64,000 bases of DNA from positions 32,352-96,351 of the forward strand of contig JAJZBG010000003.1 in assembly GCA_021799035.1 (NCBI GenBank), written 5' to 3'. Positions 57,379-64,000 of the stretch are shown in pieces. Position numbers and translations under genes: made by a program. The notes under the pieces were generated by a model that had not been told where the DNA came from, did not search any database, and saw only the letters and a program-made list of their open reading frames with translations. The first letter of the stretch is position 1. Each line of letters begins with the position of its first letter. This DNA is from Actinomycetes bacterium. Its GTDB lineage: Bacteria > Actinomycetota > Acidimicrobiia > Acidimicrobiales > Acidimicrobiaceae.

Positions 57379-58134
57379 TCAACCATTTTCCGGGTATTCA
57401 CGAGGCAGCTCACTCAGACTCACCTCCGGTAAAACCCAAGCGCCAACAGTGTAGACCGAATCGCTGAATCTGTTTCGTTGAAGGATGGGAGCTTGCAGAA
57501 TCAACCTCCACTTTTGCCGAGCACCATCTGGTGAGGTAAATGCCACAATGTCGACATTCACTTCTTGGTCACCACCCTGGTCGATCCATTGTCGCAGGGA
57601 AGTACCATCTCTGACAATTACTCCTTGTGATTCGCCCGGACCAATCGTGAACGTGTTGTCCTTAATCAGCGGATCGAATGAGTCTATAGTCCTTGCTTCA
57701 TCTAATTTGGGAGAAGTCACCTCTTCGTACTCGTCAAAGTCGCCGCAAAACTCACTTCGTTGACAGGCTATGGTAACTGAGGCTGTGCGATGACCTTCGT
57801 TCCTAAAATTAACAAATACTCCGAGTAGGATGCGCTGTTCAGCGTCTCCCGGATAGGCGAGCGAATGGCCCGGCTTTACCTCTGCCGGAGGGCCGGCCAA
57901 AGCCAAGGAAGCAACATAAGGGCTCAAAATCCATCGTGCTCGTAGAGCTCTTGGCGGCTCAATATGAATTTCAGGTCCCAGATAGTCACTTCTGCTCTTG
58001 GCGGCTCCAATCACCGATTGCTCCGCAGCATTAGCAGAGCGTTTTGACGAATCTGAAGACCTTTTTGCAAAAAAGACACCTGCAGCCGATAAGAGAATCG
58101 CCACAATGGCCATTATCAAAGTAGCGATGGTCAC
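57379..58134 (-). CDS. Membrane-anchored protein of unknown function
   Basis: The protein (about 251 residues from GTG 58134, which has GGAAAGG upstream; TTG 58152 is the alternative) has one N-terminal helix (LIMAIVAILLSAAGVFFAKR) and then a mainly beta-type extracytoplasmic or cytoplasmic domain with a FRNEGHRTASVTIACQRSEF segment. No family recognised. It lies 156 bases after the SIR2-like gene in the same direction. Confidence 0.75.
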   Translation of the reverse strand: MTIATLIMAIVAILLSAAGVFFAKRSSDSSKRSANAAEQSVIGAAKSRSDYLGPEIHIEPPRALRARWILSPYVASLALAGPPAEVKPGHSLAYPGDAEQRILLGVFVNFRNEGHRTASVTIACQRSEFCGDFDEYEEVTSPKLDEARTIDSFDPLIKDNTFTIGPGESQGVIVRDGTSLRQWIDQGGDQEVNVDIVAFTSPDGARQKWRLILQAPILQRNRFSDSVYTVGAWVLPEVSLSELPREYPENG

Positions 58135-58308
58135 GTTGCGTAACCTTTCCAAATTGCCAATGCACGTGTCACAGTATGCCTACTCATCCGTTTTCTCCCT
58201 CAATAAGAATGTCCCATATCTGAACCGTTGAGCCTTATGGTATGCGTCGACTAACAGGGTTGCTATTTCGGGAACCACAACTTCTGAGCAAACTAGCAAC
58301 ATCGACAG

Positions 58309-59532
58309 TCAATCATTCAGGAACCACTCGAGTTCCTCGCCCCCCTCCAAAAGCTTCGCAAAGCCAGTCCCAAGCAATTTCCATCGGTCAATGTTCTGAT
58401 CGCCTAAACCAAGCCTTACAGCAGTGTCATACGCCTCTTGATTACCATTCGCTCCCCCAGCGACAACGAGCGCCTTGTATGACGAATTCATAAGAGGAGG
58501 GATAAGCGGAACGAAATGCGATTCCAGGCCCCGCCATCCGATCGTCAGCAGTCTGGTAACGCGACCGCTCAAGTCCGCAAATGTTTGCTCCTGTTCTGTT
58601 GGCCATACAAATAGATTCTTGCCGTCCATCGGAAGAGCGAGAGCGGGGATTAGTTTCTCTGCAAGGGCATCGCCCGAACCGTTGTATCCAAACTCTTGAG
58701 GAATGATCTGACTCCTATCAATCCCATGCTTCAGTGCCATTTGAATCGCGTTACGAGCGGCGTTCTCCAATGGGATCCCTCCCGGCCGTGAAATCATCGG
58801 AGACATTAGCCGATCTAAAGGGTTGGTCGGAGGTGAATTCACCCACCAGTACCAGCAGGCGGAACCATGAGGCTTGAGGAGACGAGTCAACGGGTCTTTG
58901 ACATAGTCCTCAAGTTCCAGCGGATTGAATGAAGAAGAACACGCTTTCATTGCAGTCTCAAGGATGAGGTCGTAATTGAACGAAACAAAGGTGACCGTTC
59001 GATCGGGTTTCCGCGTTCCCCAGTAACGCACTCGGTAAATGAGTCGCACATGATTTGTGTCGCCACCACCAACTTCACGCCGATGCATGAGATCTGTACA
59101 AGCATTGAACAGATCGCGTAGATAGAAGCTAAATGCGAGAAGCGATACATGGCGAGCGGGGTCCAGGAGTGCCCCCGATTCATACTCGCGAAGTGCTGCC
59201 TCCAACGTTTTGACTCGCTCTTCTTCTTCAGAGTTGGCGAAATTACTTGGAAGGGTTGCTCGAAGCTGTGAAACCACAGGACGTGCCGATTCCCAACGAT
59301 TTGCTAACCAGTCGGTTAGTTGTCCACGTTCAGCCAACTGTTGGGTGAGTGGTGGACGAACCTCACCTAACTTTGTCCCGCCAAGGACAGCGCTACTAAT
59401 GTGCGTGGAATTGGGAACGTTGGACGGCAAGCAATCATGAGACGCGCCGGCCCCGAGAATGACTAACATCGCCTCGGGCTTATCCTGATTTGCCGCTGCA
59501 GAACCATCTACAACTAACCCTGGATTGGTCAT
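58309..59532 (-). CDS. SIR2-like protein, probable NAD-degrading defence effector
   Basis: The 407-residue protein has the SIR2-like signature: LVILGAGASHDCLPS with the NAD-binding GAGAS (27-31), then TFVSFNYDLILETAM (FNYD at 185-188) and LLKPHGSACWYWW with the candidate catalytic His 222, and a late TIGWRGLESHF. SIR2-like proteins of this form act in several antiphage systems by depleting NAD on infection. Here there is no visible Argonaute, Thoeris ThsA partner or HerA, so it may work alone or with a neighbouring unknown. It starts at ATG 59532. Confidence 0.85.
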   Translation of the reverse strand: MTNPGLVVDGSAAANQDKPEAMLVILGAGASHDCLPSNVPNSTHISSAVLGGTKLGEVRPPLTQQLAERGQLTDWLANRWESARPVVSQLRATLPSNFANSEEEERVKTLEAALREYESGALLDPARHVSLLAFSFYLRDLFNACTDLMHRREVGGGDTNHVRLIYRVRYWGTRKPDRTVTFVSFNYDLILETAMKACSSSFNPLELEDYVKDPLTRLLKPHGSACWYWWVNSPPTNPLDRLMSPMISRPGGIPLENAARNAIQMALKHGIDRSQIIPQEFGYNGSGDALAEKLIPALALPMDGKNLFVWPTEQEQTFADLSGRVTRLLTIGWRGLESHFVPLIPPLMNSSYKALVVAGGANGNQEAYDTAVRLGLGDQNIDRWKLLGTGFAKLLEGGEELEWFLND

Positions 59533-59664
59533 GCCCCAATGATACCGAGATGTTGGTACACAAGTCCTGGCTGATTGCGATTATAGCGAGCTTAGGCTGA
59601 TCTTTAGTAGCTTCAGGAGTCCCGATTGTCGCATTCAGTCCGTTGAAACCGAAGCCGACTTCCT

Positions 59665-59955
59665 TCAGGAGCCGAATGTCCAATGCGCAGCCCAAAATCG
59701 GCTTACCACGTTTCTCCGAAAAATGTAACCGCTCTCTAATAGAACCTGTTCTGCTAGTTCAATTGGAGCGTTTGGATGGTTGATTCCTAAGGCGATATAT
59801 TCCAAAGTTAGAGGCATTCGGTTGATGTCCTCAACCAAGAGAATCCACTCACCGTCTGTCCTGCTGTCGGGCTGACTCGAGAGAAAGCCTAAAGAAGCCG
59901 TTACGGCATCATCGAAAAACTGGATGTGTTGAATCTCATCACCAGAGTCATTCAT
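59665..59955 (-). CDS. Hypothetical 96-residue protein
   Basis: A small soluble protein (MNDSGDEIQHIQFFDDAVTA start; GEWILLVEDINRMPLTLEYI in the middle). I chose ATG 59955 because the longer frame to 60093 has a poorer composition. No family recognised. It lies just upstream of the SIR2-like gene, same strand, 132 bases apart, and could be a partner. Confidence 0.55.
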   Translation of the reverse strand: MNDSGDEIQHIQFFDDAVTASLGFLSSQPDSRTDGEWILLVEDINRMPLTLEYIALGINHPNAPIELAEQVLLESGYIFRRNVVSRFWAAHWTFGS

Positions 59956-60133
59956 GCTCAAGACAGTAGCACAGCTCAAAGACGCTTTAGCGTACATGAA
60001 TATTTCAACAAGAATCACCCTGTGAAAGTTGATACAGTCCTTAGTATCTGTAGGAGGTTGATCAGATCTGCCTTGTATAAGGGGCTCTAGCATGGAAGAA
60101 CTGCGGAAGCAACCTGGAAATGAGGGGGAATAG

Positions 60134-60394
60134 GTGAACTACCACTGGGAATATTTGAGCGTCGACCAACTCGTTCTCTTTGAGGAGGGTAAGACACAGA
60201 CACGATCGATCCCCATGCGGGGTGTTGCTGCTGAAATTATCAAATTAGGCCCCTACATGGGAGATGGAGGTGTGAAGTACAGAGCGGACGGACCTCTGGT
60301 AAATCCGTCACAAGATTTTGACACCAAAGAGGAAGCTATGCGTGCGGTGGAGGCGATCGTCAGTGCCAGTGGTCACGCAGTAGATGAACTATGA
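60134..60394 (+). CDS. Hypothetical 86-residue protein
   Basis: Starts with GTG at 60134 behind GAGGGGG at good distance. The sequence (YEYLSVDQLVLFEEGKTQTR-like opening, GVAAEIIKLGPYMGDGGVKY) is compact and soluble. It ends in an ATGA overlap with a truncated DNA methyltransferase gene, so it was probably the upstream gene of a restriction-modification operon. No family recognised. Confidence 0.65.
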   Translation: MNYHWEYLSVDQLVLFEEGKTQTRSIPMRGVAAEIIKLGPYMGDGGVKYRADGPLVNPSQDFDTKEEAMRAVEAIVSASGHAVDEL

Positions 60395-60456
60395 ACACCC
60401 TCTACTACGGCGATAACCTGGATGTCATGCGACAACACACGATAGTCGAGTATTAG
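60391..60456 (+). pseudogene. Truncated start of a DNA methyltransferase gene
   Basis: The frame begins MNTLYYGDNLDVMRQH, the typical opening of site-specific adenine methyltransferases of type III-like systems (YGDNLxVL..H), then ends at a TAG after 21 codons. The rest of the gene is missing; the sequence after 60438 no longer fits the family and the opposite-strand lipoprotein gene begins at 60471. So a deletion or recombination cut the gene here. Confidence 0.75.
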
Positions 60457-60470
60457 AGATCCAAACTACA

Positions 60471-61709
60471 CTACGGAAGGGACAGGTTCTGCCACGTCTT
60501 GCCGCCGTCTGTCGTAAGGACCAATCCATTATTAGAGAGGCAGGGCGCTGGATTCGGAGCAGAACGGTCTGGACACGTTGTTGTGTCAATTTCCGCGACT
60601 CCATCACTATCTGATGTGAAGACAGCCGCCTGCAGATTGGTCAGTGTGCGATTTGGAGTTACAGAAGTCCACGTCTTGCCGCCGTCAGTGGTCTGCATGA
60701 CTAAGTGCGAGCCGATAAGAAACCAGTCGTTTGCTGAGACTATTGACCATGCAGACACATTGTCATTTACCAGCGGCAATGATACCTGGCTCCACGTCTT
60801 GCCGCCGTCTGTCGTCATATCCATATAAGGCAGTAGCGGATTATGTCCGAGCGTCTTCTCGAAATAAACATAGACGAATCCATCGAGCGAGTTGAGAAAT
60901 ATCGGTGCACCAGTAATGTTTTCTGCCACGTCGCCAGATGGAATTGGCAACGAAACTGCGTGCCACGTCTTGCCGCCGTCTGTGGTGCCGAAAAGTGGAT
61001 GCGCAGCAGGTGCTCCGGCTGCAAATCCAACTGTTGGTGTTATGAACTCAACTGGACCTGCTGCACCATTTATCTGAGTCTCGAAATTCCATGTCTCACC
61101 ACCATCGGTTGTCTGGAACACATCCGTGAATGCAAACGCAGATCCACTGGGAAGATTGACACTTGCCCAGCCATCGCTGGCATTGATGAAGCTCACTCCC
61201 ACTGGCCCAGTTCCCTGCGAAAAAGTCTCCGGAAGATTTGTGGTCTGCCATTTCTGCCCACCGTCTAGAGATGTTGCAATTTGGACTATTCCATTAGACG
61301 TAACATTCGCCATTGCGGTTATGTTCTTTGTTGTCGTCATAGGGAGGGCTCCGGCGGCGGGGGTTGATACGTACCTGGTAGGGCGTGTCCAGTTCGGTGG
61401 GGTTTGGTCAACCCAACTTTTCCCACCATCGGAGCTATAGTAAACCTGGTTGGTGGCGAGACGAACCCACAACACTCCGGGACGTGGATTTGCGAACATG
61501 GTTATGCGTGGCGTCAGTGTTGAAGAGCTGGAGCGATAGCTCGGTAATGAAGGGCGTCGACCAGATGTAGATATTGAAGAAGTGGTAGTCGGGGAAGCCG
61601 GAGTGCTCGCAACCTTAGTCCCACAAGCAGAGACCAAAAGTCCAAAGACTGCGAACGGTAACAGGGTCGTCACCAACTTTGAAACCTTGCCAATTCGACG
61701 GGTAGTCAT
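60471..61709 (-). CDS. YCF48/BNR-type beta-propeller lipoprotein
   Basis: The protein (about 412 residues from ATG 61709) has a lipoprotein signal with lipobox LLVSACG (Cys at residue 29) and a Thr/Ser-rich linker, followed by a beta-propeller made of repeats with TTDGGKTW or a variant (SSDGGKSW, SLDGGQKW, TTDGGETW). Such proteins are surface- or periplasm-exposed and resemble YCF48-type assembly factors and sialidase-like propellers. Function unknown. The frame is open to 61796. Four repeats share an identical 18-base DNA core. Confidence 0.82.
   Translation of the reverse strand: MTTRRIGKVSKLVTTLLPFAVFGLLVSACGTKVASTPASPTTTSSISTSGRRPSLPSYRSSSSTLTPRITMFANPRPGVLWVRLATNQVYYSSDGGKSWVDQTPPNWTRPTRYVSTPAAGALPMTTTKNITAMANVTSNGIVQIATSLDGGQKWQTTNLPETFSQGTGPVGVSFINASDGWASVNLPSGSAFAFTDVFQTTDGGETWNFETQINGAAGPVEFITPTVGFAAGAPAAHPLFGTTDGGKTWHAVSLPIPSGDVAENITGAPIFLNSLDGFVYVYFEKTLGHNPLLPYMDMTTDGGKTWSQVSLPLVNDNVSAWSIVSANDWFLIGSHLVMQTTDGGKTWTSVTPNRTLTNLQAAVFTSDSDGVAEIDTTTCPDRSAPNPAPCLSNNGLVLTTDGGKTWQNLSLP
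60492..60980. repeat. Four identical 18-base cores within the lipoprotein gene
   Basis: CCACGTCTTGCCGCCGTC occurs at 60492, 60669, 60792 and 60963. It encodes the DGGKTW core. The distances (177, 123 and 171) are all multiples of three, so recombination between copies would keep the frame. Confidence 0.9.
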
Positions 61710-61796
61710 ACGTACATACTGCTGCAAAACCTGGTTATCATCGAACTTTCGTCTATTCATAAAGTAGTCATCCCCTCTACCTATCAGCAAAACCAA

Positions 61797-62335
61797 GTTT
61801 GATTAATAACGCCTCCTCGGTCTAGCACTTGATACCCTCAACAGAGAGTGTCGGCACTTACGGAATTACCTTCACTTCCACCTCCATCACTTGAGCTGCC
61901 ATAGTCCCATGTTGATTCCGCCAAACCATTGCTCGCCCCAGCATCAATACAGTCGGCATTGTAGGTCAGATTATAAGGAGCTCCTGTATTGTAGTGATGC
62001 CCATATTGAACATCACGCTGATCATTAATCCAGTCACCATTTGGAATGGAATATCCTAAGTTCCAAAGACTCTCATGATTCCAGTCAGAGCGGTTGCAGA
62101 AGTCGTCAGGGGGTTGATTGAGATCCTGCTGGACGAGCGGGATGAGATGGGGGCGCTGCTGCAAGAGAGGCTGATGGGGGAATGATGAACCACAATATGG
62201 CAGTCAAGAAAGCAAAAAGGCGCGGACACGAAGAGTGAGGAGGGCTTCGACTACGAGAGCGTCGATCTCAATGGCCTTTTGCACTCGAGAGGATCTCGCA
62301 CCTGTCGACAGATCAGCCCTAAAAGAAACATTAAT
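61797..62335. other. Degenerate region with gene remnants
   Basis: It contains the truncated ribbon-helix-helix copy (62075-62185), an 18-codon frame at 62182-62238 overlapping it, and a plus-strand stretch from about 62212 reading EGFDYESVDLNGLLHSRGSR. The last resembles the start of small winged-helix regulators (FDYESLDPLLHSR) and soon breaks down. A minus-strand frame (61838-62164) ends in a Gly/Ser-rich tail and may be the remnant of a secreted protein. Confidence 0.5.
62075..62185 (+). pseudogene. Truncated copy of the ribbon-helix-helix gene
   Basis: MIPVRAVAEVVRGLIEILLD continues as DERDEMGALLQERLMGE, matching the C-terminal half of the gene at 56548-56772 (VAVAEIVRGLIEILLDERDE and onward). 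DNA identity is high over roughly 100 bases. The N-terminal half is missing. Like the intact gene, its stop overlaps a following ATG. Confidence 0.8.
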
Positions 62336-63756
62336 GGCCATTCACGTTTAAGTGGGGACAAGGATGCTGAGCTATCTGTGAAAAGTCAGGGACTCTGCCA
62401 TAATTGATGTTGTTCTACGACTTCAATAAGGAGAGCCCCTAACTATGAACAATCCTACTTCCTTGGCTGAAGCACTGTTCGGACTTGATGGGTTCCAAAT
62501 ACTTGAAGTCACCGAGACACCAGACGAGCTGATAATAAACATCGAGACAAAAAGTGTTGTCGTTGGCTGTCCTACATGTGGCGTAAGAGCACAAGCCAAA
62601 GACAGGATGCGTGTCGATATCAGAGATCTTCCCTGCTTTGGAAGACCTGCACGCCTGGTTTGGATGAAGCGAAGATGGCGCTGTGGCGACAGGGATTGTG
62701 AAGAAAAGACCTGGACGGAGATTTCGGAGCACGTACCCTCTAGAGAACTTCTCACCAATCGTGCCGGGATAGAGGCAACAAGGCAAGTTGGCGAGCTGGC
62801 CAGACCTGTATCTGGTGTAGCCAAAGAGCTCGGGGTTTGCTGGCAGACGGTGATGGACGCAGTAAAGCTCCATGGAGCACCCCTTGTAGATGATCCCGAG
62901 AGGGTAGGTAAAGTGGGTGCCCTTGGGATCGACGAGACTTCGTTTCTAAAAGCCACCAAATCCCATCCGACACTTTATGCAACCGGACTGGTGGACCTAG
63001 ATCATCGGATAGTTATCGACATGGTAGAGGGAAACAGCGCTGCTAGCCTGCGCTCCTGGTGCAGGAACGCCGATCCAGGGTGGCTCGGTGAGATCACGGT
63101 AGTGGCAACAGATCTTGCCGAATCATATCGTGCCGGGCTTAGTCCACATCTCGATCATGCGATCAGGGTGGCAGATCCATTTCATGTGACTCAAGTGGCC
63201 AACCGCGCATTGGACAAGGTTCGCCGCAGGGTCCAACGGGAGACGTTGGGACGCAGGGGAAGAAAGAATGACCCGCTCTATAGGATCAGAAAACTCCTGC
63301 TTTCTGGAGCAGAAAGGTTGGATGAACGTGGTAACGAAAGACTTCTCCTCGGCCTTAGGATCGGAGATCCAGACAACGAGATACACGGTGCCTGGCTGGC
63401 CAAGGAGTCGGTACGGGACATATACCTGACGGATGATCCAAGCCAAGCGGAACTGCTACTGGATAAGGCGATCACCGGTTGCCTAAAAGACAAGGTGCCC
63501 GAGATCAGATCCTTGGGACGAACTCTCAAACGCTGGCGAACAGAGATACTCAACCATCACCTCACGGGTGCGTCCAATGGCCCGACTGAAGGGCTCAACC
63601 TGTGTGTGAAAACGGTTAAGCGTTGTGGCCATGGATTCAGATCATTCGAGAACTATCGGTTGAGAGTTCTTCTTCATACCGGTGGAGTCAACTGGCCTGA
63701 ACATCCATCTCCGCCACGAATTAGAACACGCAATCCCCACTTAAACGCGTAGGGCC
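62336..63756 (+). mobile_element. Complete ISL3-family insertion sequence
   Basis: The element of 1421 bases has 23-base imperfect terminal inverted repeats (left 62336-62358 starting GGCCATTCACGTTTAAGTGG; right 63734-63756, complement starting GGCCCTACGCGTTTAAGTGG). A perfect 8-base target duplication, ACATTAAT, flanks it at 62328-62335 and 63757-63764. One transposase gene fills it. Eight-base duplications and one long transposase are normal for ISL3. Confidence 0.95.
62445..63752 (+). CDS. ISL3-family transposase
   Basis: The 435-residue protein has the N-terminal zinc-finger region (VGCPTCGVRAQAK; WRCGDRDCEEKTW), a helix-turn-helix part (GVAKELGVCWQTVMDAVK) and the DDE catalytic domain with LGIDETSFLKATK and VVATDLAESYRAGLS, ending in TGASNGPTEGLNLCVKTVKR with the last acidic residue. 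It cuts and rejoins the IS ends. The stop lies just inside the right inverted repeat. The frame is intact, so the element may be active. Confidence 0.97.
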   Translation: MNNPTSLAEALFGLDGFQILEVTETPDELIINIETKSVVVGCPTCGVRAQAKDRMRVDIRDLPCFGRPARLVWMKRRWRCGDRDCEEKTWTEISEHVPSRELLTNRAGIEATRQVGELARPVSGVAKELGVCWQTVMDAVKLHGAPLVDDPERVGKVGALGIDETSFLKATKSHPTLYATGLVDLDHRIVIDMVEGNSAASLRSWCRNADPGWLGEITVVATDLAESYRAGLSPHLDHAIRVADPFHVTQVANRALDKVRRRVQRETLGRRGRKNDPLYRIRKLLLSGAERLDERGNERLLLGLRIGDPDNEIHGAWLAKESVRDIYLTDDPSQAELLLDKAITGCLKDKVPEIRSLGRTLKRWRTEILNHHLTGASNGPTEGLNLCVKTVKRCGHGFRSFENYRLRVLLHTGGVNWPEHPSPPRIRTRNPHLNA

Positions 63757-64000
63757 ACATTAATACAAGCCTATTTAGCACAATCATCAAAGGTCCGCAT
63801 CTGAAGCTGACCACATATCTCCGGCCATTTGCGACAGCCTCTCATCGCTTACATCCAGGCCTTCTCGAGAACCGCAGAAGTGAAAGGATTGCCGGAACTC
63901 TTCTTGTCTTGGCATGTCGTCGTCCATAGCGGACTGGTCATTTGCGGTACTCGGCAATCTGCTAGCACTGTGGTAGGAGTTGCAGCTTGGCAGTCATATG
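63757..64000. other. Flank of the insertion sequence, no clear gene
   Basis: The first 8 bases are the right target duplication. A minus-strand frame ending near 63796 would encode about 45 acidic residues (MDDDMPRQEEFRQSFHFC at the start, from about 63930) but has no ribosome binding site. I see no RNA gene or repeat. Confidence 0.3.

Larger units (their letters stand above)
54431..62335. mobile_element. Patchwork genomic island next to tRNA-Ala (right border unknown)
   Basis: The segment starts directly after tRNA-Ala with a tyrosine integrase and contains defence-like genes, membrane unknowns, gene fragments and repeats, with few housekeeping functions. I found no second copy of the tRNA-Ala 3' end inside the window, so the far border is either outside or lost. 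The end given is the position of the ISL3 insertion, not a proven border. Confidence 0.6.

Noticed and set aside
59480..59695. Minus-strand frame of 71 codons overlapping the SIR2-like start
   Set aside because: TTG start without ribosome binding site and an end inside the SIR2-like gene in another frame; weak support.
62423..62959. Minus-strand frame of 178 codons opposite the transposase
   Set aside because: It is the shadow of the clear ISL3 transposase.

Overview
The window looks like the chromosome of an actinobacterium of moderate GC content, possibly a member of Acidimicrobiia; the class is an inference, the phylum is well supported. Four things point that way. The housekeeping genes follow the order known in Actinomycetota (lepA, hrcA-dnaJ-rsmE, phoH-ybeY-corC-era, uppS/recO, glyS, dnaG). 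There is a BldD-type regulator with the cyclic-di-GMP signature, and a FolP2-type dihydropteroate synthase paralogue. A Tad pilus locus has no outer-membrane secretin gene. GTG and TTG starts are common and 4-bp gene overlaps are frequent.

Region 1 (1-8095) is one end of an integrated conjugative or plasmid-like element. It holds a string of small overlapping unknown genes, an MT-A70 adenine methyltransferase, a TraG/VirD4-like ATPase, a replication-relaxation protein, a ribbon-helix-helix protein and a large serine recombinase. The recombinase reading frame runs into the antisense of a tRNA gene, so the element sits at the 3' end of that tRNA (anticodon CAT). Its other end lies outside the window.

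Region 2 (8096-54357) is core chromosome with inserted cassettes. In order: two tRNAs, rpoD-dnaG, an alcohol dehydrogenase, a Pht5-family protein, a two-gene MazG / GIY-YIG-DUF2075 helicase module (candidate phage defence), ppdK, glyS, an MFS transporter, then the block recO - small membrane protein - uppS - nitrobindin-like - era - corC - ybeY - phoH. A Tad pilus cassette (cpaB-like, cpaF, tadB, tadC, pilin and three TadE-like proteins), a tyrosine phosphatase, and acs with a SatP acetate transporter then separate phoH from hemW, bldD and rsmE-dnaJ-hrcA. The hrcA operon carries a clear CIRCE operator. A GH32-like glycosidase, lepA, rpsT, ald, and holA-folP2-thioredoxin-leuS follow.

Region 3 (54358-64000) is a second, patchwork island next to tRNA-Ala(GGC). 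It contains a tyrosine integrase, a 3' fragment of a tRNA-Arg, and an AT-rich non-coding stretch rich in inverted repeats and GTTTCC motifs. It also has a ribbon-helix-helix gene overlapping a membrane coiled-coil gene, a membrane-anchored unknown, and a SIR2-like protein (probable NAD-degrading antiphage effector). The start of a DNA methyltransferase gene is cut after about 16 codons, next to a YCF48-type lipoprotein. A decayed copy of the ribbon-helix-helix gene precedes an intact ISL3-family insertion sequence with near-matching terminal repeats and a perfect 8-bp target duplication.

The most promising leads for undescribed biology are the MazG / GIY-YIG-DUF2075 pair, the SIR2-like gene with its membrane-protein neighbours, and the repeat-rich non-coding block beside the integrase.
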